Shown: one piece after another, positions 44,022-52,470 of the stretch
How positions within the stretch are numbered: position 1 is the first letter of the stretch
Layout of the letters: every line of letters begins with the position of its first letter
Assembly (NCBI RefSeq): GCF_900141815.1
Contig: NZ_FQYR01000002.1
Span: 597,091-661,090, forward strand
Reading direction: 5' to 3'
DNA from: Rubritalea squalenifaciens DSM 18772
GTDB taxonomy: Bacteria; Verrucomicrobiota; Verrucomicrobiia; Verrucomicrobiales; Akkermansiaceae
Length of the DNA: 64,000 bases
Translations under genes and position numbers: made by a program
Notes under the pieces: model-generated
The model's database searches: none
Seen by the model: only the letters and a program-made list of their open reading frames with translations
Told to the model about the DNA's origin: nothing

Positions 44022-45530
44022 ATGAGTTCACAAGCAAGTAAGGCAGTAAACGGCGGGTTGATTTCACATCCTGATGTTATTCTTATCGGTGGAGGTATCA
44101 TGAGCGCGACGCTCGGGGTGATGCTGAAAAAGTTGAAGCCAGAGATGACCATCCAGATTATCGAGGCTCTTCCCAGTGTGGCATTGGAAAGCTCCCATGC
44201 TTGGAACAATGCGGGTACTGGCCACGCCGCCCTCTGTGAGCTCAACTACACTCCGCAAGCCGCCGATGGCTCCATCAATATTTCCAAGGCCGTCAAGATC
44301 AACGAGGACTTTGAGAAGTCCAAGCAGTTCTGGGCCTACCTCGTCGAGCAGGGCGTGATCGATGAGCCGGGTGACTTCATCCGTAAGGTGCCTCACATGA
44401 GCTTCGTCAATGGTGACGACGGCTGTGACTTCCTTAGAAAGCGCCACGAGGCGATGAAGGGCCACCATTTCTTTGATGAAATGGAGTACTCCGAAGATCC
44501 GGCAAAGATCAGCGAGTGGGCGCCACTCCTCACCGCAGGACGCAATGGCAGCGGCAAAGTGGGTGTGACTCATGTGGATTCTGGCACAGACATCGACTTC
44601 GGTTCCCTGACCAAGATTTTGATCAACTACCTCAAGGGCCTCGACGGCGTTTCCCTCTCGACCGAGACCTCCGTCCGTGATCTCGACCAGCAGCCTGACG
44701 GTGGCTGGAAGGTGCGTGTCCGCCGCGATGGCGAGCGCAGCTCTGAGAAGCTCTACGCAAAGTTTGTCTTCATCGGTGCCGGTGGTGGCTCCCTCAAGCT
44801 CCTCCAGAAGTCTGACATCCCGGAAGGAAAAGGCTTCGGTGGTTTCCCTGTCAGTGGCCAGTTCCTGGTCTGTGACAATGAAGAACTGGTGGAAAAGCAC
44901 GCCGCCAAGGTCTACGGTAAAGCCGCCGTGGGTGCGCCTCCGATGTCCGTTCCTCACCTCGATACCCGCGTGATCGATGGCAAGAAGAGCCTCCTCTTCG
45001 GCCCGTACGCCGGTTTCTCCCCTAAGTTCCTCAAGAGCGGTTCCATGTTTGACCTGCTCTCTTCTGTGACTGTCGACAACCTCGGCCCTATGCTGGCCGT
45101 CGGTCGCGATAACATGAACCTCACCGAGTATCTCTATCAGGAAGTGGTGAATACCCACCAGGACCGCATGGACATGCTGCGTGACTTCTTCCCGGATGCA
45201 AAGAATCAGGAGTGGCGTCTCGTCACTGCTGGTCAGCGCGTGCAGATCATCAAGAAGGATACGGAAGTAGGCGGCAAGCTCCAGTTCGGTACGGAGGTTG
45301 TCTCCTCGTCTGATGGTTCTATCGCCGCCCTGCTCGGTGCTTCTCCGGGAGCCTCTACCTCCGTGGCCATCATCCTCGAAGTCCTCGAGCGCTGCTTCGC
45401 TGAGGAAATGAAAGGCTGGAAAGATGGCGTGAAGGGCATGGTAGCTTCTTACGGTGAATCCCTTGCGGAAAACAAGGAGCGTTACGAGGAAGTTCGCGGT
45501 CGCGCGGACAAGGCGCTCGGCATCGCGTAA
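44022..45530 (+). CDS. mqo: Malate:quinone oxidoreductase
   Basis: 502 residues from the ATG at 44022; the 18-residue upstream extension is rejected. FAD-binding IGGGIMSATLGVML motif (about 20-33), then NAGTGHAALCELNYTP (about 62-77), HVDSGTDIDFG and a C-terminal GASPGASTSV block, all typical of Mqo. It oxidises L-malate to oxaloacetate and passes electrons to membrane quinone, replacing or complementing NAD-malate dehydrogenase in the TCA cycle. Peripheral membrane enzyme. Standard length, intact. Confidence 0.96.
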   Translation: MSSQASKAVNGGLISHPDVILIGGGIMSATLGVMLKKLKPEMTIQIIEALPSVALESSHAWNNAGTGHAALCELNYTPQAADGSINISKAVKINEDFEKSKQFWAYLVEQGVIDEPGDFIRKVPHMSFVNGDDGCDFLRKRHEAMKGHHFFDEMEYSEDPAKISEWAPLLTAGRNGSGKVGVTHVDSGTDIDFGSLTKILINYLKGLDGVSLSTETSVRDLDQQPDGGWKVRVRRDGERSSEKLYAKFVFIGAGGGSLKLLQKSDIPEGKGFGGFPVSGQFLVCDNEELVEKHAAKVYGKAAVGAPPMSVPHLDTRVIDGKKSLLFGPYAGFSPKFLKSGSMFDLLSSVTVDNLGPMLAVGRDNMNLTEYLYQEVVNTHQDRMDMLRDFFPDAKNQEWRLVTAGQRVQIIKKDTEVGGKLQFGTEVVSSSDGSIAALLGASPGASTSVAIILEVLERCFAEEMKGWKDGVKGMVASYGESLAENKERYEEVRGRADKALGIA

Positions 45531-45569
45531 CATTCTTGTCAACACGGGGAGTCGTGCTACTTTGCGGCC

Positions 45570-46670
45570 ATGAATAAGGCCCTTTCTATCATCTGCACGA
45601 CTCTCTGCGTTTCGCTTGCTGCTGCCAATGCTACTGAGGCAGGTGCCGACCGTGTGCTCAAGGAGCATCGTCTAGCCACGCTGCAGTGGCAGCAACAGCT
45701 TGCTGCGGCTCCATCTGTGGACGCCAAAGCGGCACTGATCGATAAGGCTCCTGACGCCTCCGCCTATGGGGCACGCATGATCCAGGAGATCAAAGGAGGA
45801 CTGAATCAGGAATGGAGTGTGCCTTACTCTACCTGGTTGCTGCAGAATCATCCCAAGCTCTTGGTCAAAGAGGCCCGCTTCATGATGTCCGCCGCCGAGA
45901 CGGCTCACATGAAGTCTCCGGAGATCGGCAAGTTCTGTATCGCTCTCGTAGGTGCTGCGGAGAATGACGCCTCTGTCGATGTGGCCAATGATAACACGCC
46001 TTACCAAGTCGGCTTCCTCAGCGAAAAAATCAAGTTCATCGAGAAAGTGCTCGCAGAGAGCCCCAGCAAGCGGGTCAAAGGTGAGGCTTCACTCGCCCTG
46101 TCCATGGCACTGGGTAAAATGGGAGGCGGTGCTGGCCTGAATAAGCGCAGACTGGATCTGCTGCGCCCGGCGATTATTGATGCCATGGACTCCAAAATCG
46201 GTGATACCACCGTGGGAGAACTGGCCCAGGAACAGCTCTACCGCATGACTAAGCTGACCAAGGGTCGCGTGGCTCCGGAACTGGTGGGGACCAACGCTCA
46301 GGGTCAGCCACTCAAGTTGAGTGATTACCGTGGCAAGGTCGTCATGCTGGTCTTCTGGTCTAGCTGGGAAAATGGTCCACAGGTGCTGGAATTCCTCAAG
46401 AAAAGTGAAAAGCAGCATGCAGGCAAACCTTTCCAACTCATCGGAGTGAACAATGACACCCGCGATAACCTTAAAGATCTTGCGGAGTTGGGGATGGTGC
46501 CGGGTGTGAATTTCTCAGATCCAGACGAAACGCTCTTCCGCACCTATCGTATCGAAACCAGTCCATGGTGTCTGGTGCTCAACCAGCAGGGAGTGATCGA
46601 GTACACGGGGCAGCTTGGCAGCTTCGCGGACCTCACTGTCAACGCTGTGCTGGCTGAAAAGCCCGAGTAG
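45570..46670 (+). CDS. TlpA/AhpC-TSA-type thioredoxin-fold protein lacking the CxxC pair
   Basis: 366 residues. Signal peptide 1-21 (ends NATEA), an alpha-helical N-terminal part (about 25-225) and a C-terminal thioredoxin-fold domain starting VAPELVGTNAQGQPLKLSDYRGKVVMLVFW. The active-site position reads FWSSWENGPQ, so both catalytic cysteines are replaced. The cis-Pro is present in RIETSPWC. It is exported and probably has a binding or chaperone-like role instead of disulfide exchange. About 40 bases after mqo. Confidence 0.85.
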   Translation: MNKALSIICTTLCVSLAAANATEAGADRVLKEHRLATLQWQQQLAAAPSVDAKAALIDKAPDASAYGARMIQEIKGGLNQEWSVPYSTWLLQNHPKLLVKEARFMMSAAETAHMKSPEIGKFCIALVGAAENDASVDVANDNTPYQVGFLSEKIKFIEKVLAESPSKRVKGEASLALSMALGKMGGGAGLNKRRLDLLRPAIIDAMDSKIGDTTVGELAQEQLYRMTKLTKGRVAPELVGTNAQGQPLKLSDYRGKVVMLVFWSSWENGPQVLEFLKKSEKQHAGKPFQLIGVNNDTRDNLKDLAELGMVPGVNFSDPDETLFRTYRIETSPWCLVLNQQGVIEYTGQLGSFADLTVNAVLAEKPE

Positions 46671-46691
46671 TAATCCATTTCAAAGAGAGCC

Positions 46692-47105
46692 ATGAAACCC
46701 CGCATGAGCATGATCACTCTGGGAGTGAGTGATCTGGAGGCATCCATCAAGTTCTATGAGGATGGGCTCGGGTTTCCCAGGATGGAGTCACCTCCAAGTG
46801 TGGCTTTCTTCACGCTGAACGGTACCTGGCTCGGCCTTTACGGGCGTGAAGCTCTGGCGGAAGACGCGCAGGTTTCTTCAGCAGGCTCAGGCTTCGCAGG
46901 CTTTGCGCTGGCACATAACGTTACTTCCGAGGAGGAGGTGCACGAAGTGCTGGATCTGGCGAGAGCTGCGGGGGCAGTCATCGTGAAAGAGGCCCAGAAA
47001 GTGTTCTGGGGTGGATACAGCGGCTACTTCAAAGATCCGGACGGCTACTTGTGGGAAGTGGCGCACAATCCTTTCTTCTGGGTTGGCCCGGAGGATGAAT
47101 CCTAG
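46692..47105 (+). CDS. VOC-superfamily (glyoxalase/bleomycin-resistance-like) protein
   Basis: 137 residues with the two beta-alpha-beta-beta-beta repeats of the VOC fold (MSMITLGVSDLEASIKFYEDGLGF and SGYFKDPDGYLWEVAHNP). The C-terminal Glu in LWEVAHN is a usual metal ligand. Substrate cannot be told from sequence; options include glyoxalase I-like, dioxygenase-like or drug-binding roles. It lies 21 bases after the thioredoxin-fold gene. Confidence 0.88.
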   Translation: MKPRMSMITLGVSDLEASIKFYEDGLGFPRMESPPSVAFFTLNGTWLGLYGREALAEDAQVSSAGSGFAGFALAHNVTSEEEVHEVLDLARAAGAVIVKEAQKVFWGGYSGYFKDPDGYLWEVAHNPFFWVGPEDES

Positions 47106-47118
47106 GCGCTGGTCGAGC

Positions 47119-47847
47119 TTATTCCCAGATCCCTTGCTCGATCAGTTGGTCGATCGCGACGTGCGGCCAGCCTCGGTTGGCTGCCGGGGAGGCTGGTGAG
47201 GGATGCAGGATCTTGCCGATGTGGCGTTTGTCTCCCGGGAAGTATTCCTTGATCGCAGCCTTGAGCTGTTTTTCTGCGAAGGCTCCCACGCCGATCAGAT
47301 ATTCAGGCTCCAGGATCTCAATGATCTTGGCCAGATGCTTGAGGCAAAGTTGATCCACGGCGGCGGACTCGGCTTTCGGCAGCTTGTCCGGCGTGATGTT
47401 GCGGCCAGTGTCTGCCATCCAGACGAGCGGGCAGAAATTTGCCACAAAGTGATCTGCAAAGAAATCTTTCGCATCCGGGTAGCGCTCCGCAAACATGCCC
47501 CACAGACGGCGGCCGGAGACCTCCGAGCGAGTCGTCTCAAAGCCGGTGATCGGGCGCTTCGGATGCTCGTCGGCAGGCTTGTCTACTTCACAGGAGATGC
47601 CCATCCAGTCGCGTACGGCAGGAATTTCGCCGAAGGGGACACCCGTCTGGGCCATGCCCCAAGGGCCGGGGTTCATGCCGAGGAAAAGCACGCGCTTCTT
47701 GGAGTTGGCGTACTTTTCCAGGTAAAGGGAATGCGGCTTCCAGGCGTACTCGAGCGGGTTGTAGGTGTGGCTCACTGGCGCGGAGAATGTCAGCGGAGCG
47801 AGGTCCTTGGAGAGGTCGAGTGCGGCTTGCTGGATGGCTTGATGCAT
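47119..47847 (-). CDS. SMUG1-type single-strand-selective uracil-DNA glycosylase
   Basis: 242 residues. The UDG-family-3 signature is plain: FLGMNPGPWGMAQTGVPFG (about 54-72), and HPSPASPAANRGW near the C-terminus. SMUG1 removes uracil and oxidised pyrimidines from DNA as a first step in base excision repair. Bacterial SMUG1 is uncommon but known in Planctomycetes and related groups. It is the last gene of a minus-strand run starting at 51917. Confidence 0.9.
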   Translation of the reverse strand: MHQAIQQAALDLSKDLAPLTFSAPVSHTYNPLEYAWKPHSLYLEKYANSKKRVLFLGMNPGPWGMAQTGVPFGEIPAVRDWMGISCEVDKPADEHPKRPITGFETTRSEVSGRRLWGMFAERYPDAKDFFADHFVANFCPLVWMADTGRNITPDKLPKAESAAVDQLCLKHLAKIIEILEPEYLIGVGAFAEKQLKAAIKEYFPGDKRHIGKILHPSPASPAANRGWPHVAIDQLIEQGIWE

Positions 47848-47864
47848 GCCGGGAGTCTGCGCAT

Positions 47865-48533
47865 TCAGCGCGCGGAATCAAGCGCTCTCCATTTCAGATT
47901 TCTAAACTGCCCGTCAGTCTGGAAAGTGGTCAGGCTCAGCGGGGTGAAATTCTCGATCGGGCCGTGCCTCAGACCCAGTGCCTTACCCGCGATGTCTACA
48001 TCCATGATCTGCTTGCCATCCAGGGAGACCTGAAGCTTTTCCTCAGTCACCTTGAGCTTCACCTGGTACCAGCGCTCTTTCTCAAAACTGATGATCTGGG
48101 AAGTCTCGTTCTGGGAGGCATCCATCCCATCGATGGAGGAAATGCCTACCTGCGTGCCACCCCAGCCACCCAGGATGAGGGTCACGCATTCGTCCGCTTT
48201 CCGGACGGGGAAGGTCAGGCCACAGAAGAAGTCCACTCCGTCCAGCCTTCTGGTCTCCAGCTCCAGCTCGTAGGGGGCTTCGGGCAGATCGCCCGTCCAT
48301 TTAACGCCAGCCACGCTTTCCCCGTAGTGGATCGTCAGGCTGCCATCCTCATGCCACTCGGTCGTCTGCCCGTTGAGCGGGTCTTGCCAAAGGTCTTTCT
48401 TCTCCAGCGCAGTGGTCCACTTTTGTTCAGGAATGGCCTGCTCAGTGGTAGGTGCTTTCACTGAATCGGAGTCGCATGATGACAAGGTCGTTAAAGTTGC
48501 CAGACAGCAGAACGAGGAGAGATAAACTTTCAT
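47865..48533 (-). CDS. Lipoprotein with LamG/DUF1080-like domain
   Basis: 222 residues from the ATG at 48533; the longer frame upstream overlaps the ATPase gene and is rejected. Signal peptide with lipobox LSSC (Cys near residue 19). The rest is beta-rich, resembling DUF1080/Concanavalin-A-like folds: DGSLTIHYGESVAGVKW, YELELETRRLDG, ERWYQVKLKVTEEKLQVSLDGKQI. Likely a membrane-anchored sugar-binding or hydrolase-related protein; the family call is moderate. Confidence 0.72.
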   Translation of the reverse strand: MKVYLSSFCCLATLTTLSSCDSDSVKAPTTEQAIPEQKWTTALEKKDLWQDPLNGQTTEWHEDGSLTIHYGESVAGVKWTGDLPEAPYELELETRRLDGVDFFCGLTFPVRKADECVTLILGGWGGTQVGISSIDGMDASQNETSQIISFEKERWYQVKLKVTEEKLQVSLDGKQIMDVDIAGKALGLRHGPIENFTPLSLTTFQTDGQFRNLKWRALDSAR

Positions 48534-48546
48534 TGATTGTAAGGTG

Positions 48547-49656
48547 CTAGAATTCCCAGACTTTGTTTGCTCCAGCATGAGTGGCCAGTTTGGTTGCGCC
48601 GTTCTCCATGATCAGGTCGAGTGACTTACACTCACAGGTCTCGGATAGTTGCTTTTGTAACTCACTATCGTGAGATACAATGATAAGCTGTGTTTGTTCA
48701 GCTGTCGCCCTAATTAAGTCAATTAAGGCTGGGTAAATGGATGGGTTTAAACTCATCTCCGGCTCATTGAGCACTATGAGATTGGGTTGATGAAGTGACT
48801 TCAGAGCTGCGAGCAGGCAGAGAAATCTCAATGTGCCGTCCGAGAGCTCCGAAGCTTGTAGCGGGCGGCTCATGTTTTCTTGGGAAACTTCGATGCTCAG
48901 GCAGTTTTCTCTTGGGGTAATGTCCAGTTCCATGCTGGGGAATGCCATGCTGAAGCAATCCTCGATACTTCTCTTTGGAGAAGATTCCCTGATGCTCTGC
49001 AGCGCATTGGCTAGATTTGTGCCGTCATTATGCAGGCGTGGTGACCAGTGAGTGATCTGCGGCTGCCTCAGTGGTGACCTTGATGATGTATCAAACTCAT
49101 GGAAGAATCTCCAGCCAAGTATCTCCTCGCGAGCCATGGAAATGAATGGGTATTTTTCAGGCTCCCTGATCTGCGCTAACAGGGACTCACAGGATGAGAC
49201 CGGGAATTCATAGAGTTCCATTACATTGTCGGCACTCAGCAGCTTGACCTGATAGTTTGTGCGGGAGGCAACCAATCGCTTTGTTCCACTTTTCCGCATG
49301 TAGAGCTTCTCTGTCTTAATGTCCGGATCCAGTGCGAAAAATGTCGGATCCTCTGGGCTGCTGGGAACGAGGCCAGTCACCAGTTGGTAGATAAAGTCTG
49401 AGTGCGTGATCTCAATAGTGATTTGCTGCGGAGATTTTGCCTTGGTTGGTCCAGCCCATAGGGCGGAAGGCATGCCTCCTTCATCAGCGATAGCTTGCGC
49501 GAAATTCCCCTCAGCAATGGCACTGACCAGCTTGAGCGCGCGGTAGCAATTGGATTTCCCGACTCCATTCTCGCCAGTAATGACCGATACTTGATCCAGC
49601 TTCAAATCGATATCAAGTAAGGATCTGTAGCCGGTGATGAGAAAACGTTCTAGCAT
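48547..49656 (-). CDS. AAA/ABC-type ATPase (AAA_21/RecF-like)
   Basis: 369 residues. Walker A GENGVGKSN (about 28-36), an ABC-type signature ELSDGTLRFLCLLAAL (about 270-285), Walker B LIVLNEPEMSLNP (Asn in place of the first Asp) and a SHDSEL switch. This is the soluble SMC/RecF-like group that often acts in phage defence or DNA processing; a standalone ATPase without nuclease partner is seen here. No TOPRIM domain, so it is not OLD. It is 33 bases after the M23 gene. Confidence 0.83.
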   Translation of the reverse strand: MLERFLITGYRSLLDIDLKLDQVSVITGENGVGKSNCYRALKLVSAIAEGNFAQAIADEGGMPSALWAGPTKAKSPQQITIEITHSDFIYQLVTGLVPSSPEDPTFFALDPDIKTEKLYMRKSGTKRLVASRTNYQVKLLSADNVMELYEFPVSSCESLLAQIREPEKYPFISMAREEILGWRFFHEFDTSSRSPLRQPQITHWSPRLHNDGTNLANALQSIRESSPKRSIEDCFSMAFPSMELDITPRENCLSIEVSQENMSRPLQASELSDGTLRFLCLLAALKSLHQPNLIVLNEPEMSLNPSIYPALIDLIRATAEQTQLIIVSHDSELQKQLSETCECKSLDLIMENGATKLATHAGANKVWEF

Positions 49657-49689
49657 CAGTCAAAGTGGGGTTAGAGCCATGGAAAGGGG

Positions 49690-50550
49690 TTATTCTTTCT
49701 CCTTCTTGTTGAGAAATTCCTGCAGCTTGAGAGTTGACTCGGCATCCATGGCGGGAAGGTTCTGCAGGCGCTGCTTTCTCTCCTCATCGCGCATGATGCG
49801 CAGAACGGAGGGATTCAGTGCGTCTGCTTTGGCGCCGCGAAGTTCGCTGATGGTTTTCTCAGGATCCAGACGGTCGAACTGGAAGGCAGTGTAGCCGCGC
49901 TGTGGTGAAATCCCGTCCGCCTCGCGCATCTCAAGGTGGAGGTGGGCCAGGTAGTTGTTGTTCGCCGTTCCCACGGTACCGATCTCATCACCACGGGCGA
50001 CGTAGCTGCCGTAGGTGGCCAGGATCTCATTGAGGTGCGCGTACATGCTGTGCAGGATTCTTCCGTCCTCACTGCGGTGGGCGAGGATGACGGTGTTTCC
50101 CCAGCCGGGTGAAGGTTCCCCCGCATAGATGACCAGACCATTGGCGACCGCGTAGACCGGGTCTCCCAGGTCGCTGTGCTGTCCGCCGATGCCATTCAGG
50201 TCGTCACCAGTGTGGTGGCCGCCACGGCTGTCATTCATTTCCCAGAACTTCTGTGCGTTGTAGGTCAGCGCGGCATTCTCTGTGCCCATCGCGGCGTCAA
50301 AGCGCGGCGCACGCGGAATGGCGGCCCGCTCGAAAGGGGTGTGGAAGTTGAACTGCGGGTTGAACTTCTGGACCTTGGTTTCCCCATTCACGGTGACGGG
50401 AAAACCCAGCGGGGCATCCGCATCCTGCCAGTTCTTTAGGCTCTTCACCGGAGGCTCAGGCACATAGTGACCCGTCAGCACCAGATAGCCGGTGTAGAGG
50501 AAGATCCCGAAGATCAGGGCGGGGACCAGTCTGGAGAGAAATTTCGGCAC
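49690..50550 (-). CDS. M23-family peptidase (LytM-like)
   Basis: 286 residues with one N-terminal membrane helix (about 8-28). The catalytic zinc residues are HHTGDDLNG (HxxxD) and LAHLHLEM (HxH), with GDPVYAVANGLVIYAG between them. Cuts peptide cross-links in peptidoglycan, or, if inactive, activates amidases. The C-terminal about 70 residues form a charged helical tail unlike typical LytM. It starts 27 bases downstream of the OmpA-lipoprotein gene. Confidence 0.9.
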   Translation of the reverse strand: MPKFLSRLVPALIFGIFLYTGYLVLTGHYVPEPPVKSLKNWQDADAPLGFPVTVNGETKVQKFNPQFNFHTPFERAAIPRAPRFDAAMGTENAALTYNAQKFWEMNDSRGGHHTGDDLNGIGGQHSDLGDPVYAVANGLVIYAGEPSPGWGNTVILAHRSEDGRILHSMYAHLNEILATYGSYVARGDEIGTVGTANNNYLAHLHLEMREADGISPQRGYTAFQFDRLDPEKTISELRGAKADALNPSVLRIMRDEERKQRLQNLPAMDAESTLKLQEFLNKKEKE

Positions 50551-50576
50551 GCGGTGGATCTTAGCGAGTGAGCGGA

Positions 50577-51917
50577 TCAGAAGTCCAGATAGATCTCTGT
50601 GCGGCGATTGGCGCGGCGGCCTGATGGGTCGTCCGTTCCGTCCTGACGGGTGTTAGGGAGACGCGGCTGACTCTGGCCATAGGCTTTTGTCACGATCTGC
50701 TCCTGCGGCACGCCCTGAGAGGCGAGGTAGGATTTCACGGTTTCCGCACGCTTCTCGGAGAGACCTTTGTTGTAGGTGTTGCTGCCAATCGAGTCGGTGT
50801 GGCCGGAGATGTTGATCTTCTTGTTAGGGTCCAGCTTGAGCAGGCCGACTACGATGTCCAGCTGGTGCTTGGTGCGTGGAGTCAGACCGTCGGAATCAAA
50901 TTCGAAGTAGATCACCAGCGTCTCGCCACCAGCTGGGTTCTTGATCAGTGGGGAGTAATGGATGTCACCACCGGCGACCTGCTTCGCGTAGTCGCCTAAC
51001 AGCTTGTCCAGGTTGATCTCGTAGATTTGCCATGGATCACCCGCTTTATCACGCTGGGTAATCACGGAGAACTGGGCGTCTGTCTTGCCGTTGGCGGAAG
51101 AAACCTTGGCGTAGAAGCCGGCGGCTCTGTCACGCAGATAGATCGCACGCAGAGGCTTGTTCTTATCCAGCTTGTACTGGGCTTCTTCAAAAATGATGCA
51201 GAGTCCGGCGAGCTTGGCGTCGTTCACATTCTTGGTGTCGACCATCGCCCGGGCTTGTTCAAAACGCTGGTTGAGCAGGTGCTCGAGGAAGGAGTGCGCG
51301 TAGTTGAGGGCGTCGGTTTGTGCATCCGGGTGATCGTTGCCAGCTAGTCCGGATTGCTTGTCCGGGAACTTCATGTTCTCCACCTTCCACTTGCCGTCGT
51401 CTTCTTTCTTGAGGTCCAGGAAGATGCGGGACTTGTCTGCCAGCTTGATCGCGTAGCGGGAATGCTGGCCGGGTCTCAGCTCGCCGATTTGCTCGAAAGG
51501 TGAAGTCGGGTCCAGCGCGATGCCGGTACCGTTCAGGCGCGCCTTCAGCTGAGCCAGCTCTTCTTCAGAAATGGATTGCTGGCCGATGATCTGGATAATC
51601 TTGTCGATGTCCTCAGGGCTCTTGGACTCGCTCAGCAGCTTGGCGAGCTTCTCGACCACGGTTTCCGGTGAAGTGAAGTCCATGGTCATGCCCATATTCT
51701 CGACTCCATCGCGAGGATCCTTTGTCGTATCAGGCAGGGTATCGAAGTCGGCCAGAGTATTCTTGGTCTCTGCTGGCTTGGTATCAGCCGCTTGACTGCT
51801 GGAATCCGTGGAGGTGGTTTCCGAGCTTTCTTTTTTGCTGCAGGATACTGAGCCCACGACGAGTGCAGAGGACGCGAGGGCAAGAAGGGTGGAGTAGCGT
51901 GTGTATGGACGAGTCAC
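50577..51917 (-). CDS. OmpA-family C-terminal domain lipoprotein
   Basis: 446 residues. Signal peptide with a Cys near residue 26 (SVSC, modest lipobox), a Ser/Thr/Glu-rich linker, a middle domain (about 150-310) like the DUF4878/NTF2-like fold, and the C-terminal OmpA domain (about 325-446: NISGHTDSIGSNTYNKGLSEKRAETVKSYL). OmpA domains bind peptidoglycan, so this anchors the outer membrane to the wall. It heads the five-gene minus-strand run that includes an M23 peptidase. Confidence 0.87.
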   Translation of the reverse strand: MTRPYTRYSTLLALASSALVVGSVSCSKKESSETTSTDSSSQAADTKPAETKNTLADFDTLPDTTKDPRDGVENMGMTMDFTSPETVVEKLAKLLSESKSPEDIDKIIQIIGQQSISEEELAQLKARLNGTGIALDPTSPFEQIGELRPGQHSRYAIKLADKSRIFLDLKKEDDGKWKVENMKFPDKQSGLAGNDHPDAQTDALNYAHSFLEHLLNQRFEQARAMVDTKNVNDAKLAGLCIIFEEAQYKLDKNKPLRAIYLRDRAAGFYAKVSSANGKTDAQFSVITQRDKAGDPWQIYEINLDKLLGDYAKQVAGGDIHYSPLIKNPAGGETLVIYFEFDSDGLTPRTKHQLDIVVGLLKLDPNKKINISGHTDSIGSNTYNKGLSEKRAETVKSYLASQGVPQEQIVTKAYGQSQPRLPNTRQDGTDDPSGRRANRRTEIYLDF

Positions 51918-52011
51918 GTGGGGAAACTAGCTTAAATTTCTCAAATAATAAAGGGTTGATACGTCATATTGATGGTTGGCATCTCCAGGGATACGTGGCT
52001 AAGAAGTGCAT

Positions 52012-52470
52012 ATGTTCAACATTGTCATGGTTCACCCTGAAATTCCGCACAATACCGGTGCGGCTGGCCGTCTGGCGCTGGCCACCGGGGCGACCTTGCA
52101 CCTGGTCAAGCCGCTGGGATTCTCCATCGATGAAAAGGCGGTCCGCAGGTCCGGCCTCGATTACTGGAAGGACGTGGATCTCAAAGTCTGGGAGAGCTGG
52201 GAGGAGTTTGAGCAGGCTTTGCCTGAAGATGCCCGCATGTTCCTGCTCACCACAAAGGCCACCAAGGCCCACTGGGACATGGAGTACAGCAAGGGAGATT
52301 ACCTGCTCTTCGGCCGGGAAACCAAGGGCCTGGGTGATGAGCTGATCTCCAAATACCCGGAGAATGCCCTGCGCATCCCGATGGTGGAGGGCGGCACTCG
52401 CAGCCTGAACCTGGCCACCGCCGTCGCGATTGTCCTCTATGAGGCCTGCCGCCAGGTCAATGAATTCTAA
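52012..52470 (+). CDS. trmL: tRNA (cytidine/uridine-34-2'-O)-methyltransferase TrmL
   Basis: 152 residues from the ATG at 52012 (the GTG two codons before is less likely). SPOUT fold: MVHPEIPHNTGAAGRLALATG (about 6-26), LLFGRETKGLGDE (about 101-113), RIPMVEGGTRSLNLATAVAIVLYE (trefoil-knot, about 122-145). Methylates the wobble base of certain tRNA-Leu. It converges with the symporter gene, with no gap between stop codons. Confidence 0.95.
   Translation: MFNIVMVHPEIPHNTGAAGRLALATGATLHLVKPLGFSIDEKAVRRSGLDYWKDVDLKVWESWEEFEQALPEDARMFLLTTKATKAHWDMEYSKGDYLLFGRETKGLGDELISKYPENALRIPMVEGGTRSLNLATAVAIVLYEACRQVNEF

Noticed and set aside
44064..45668. 534-residue frame opposite mqo
   Set aside because: Antisense shadow of a clearly recognised mqo gene; His/Glu-rich and without any domain.
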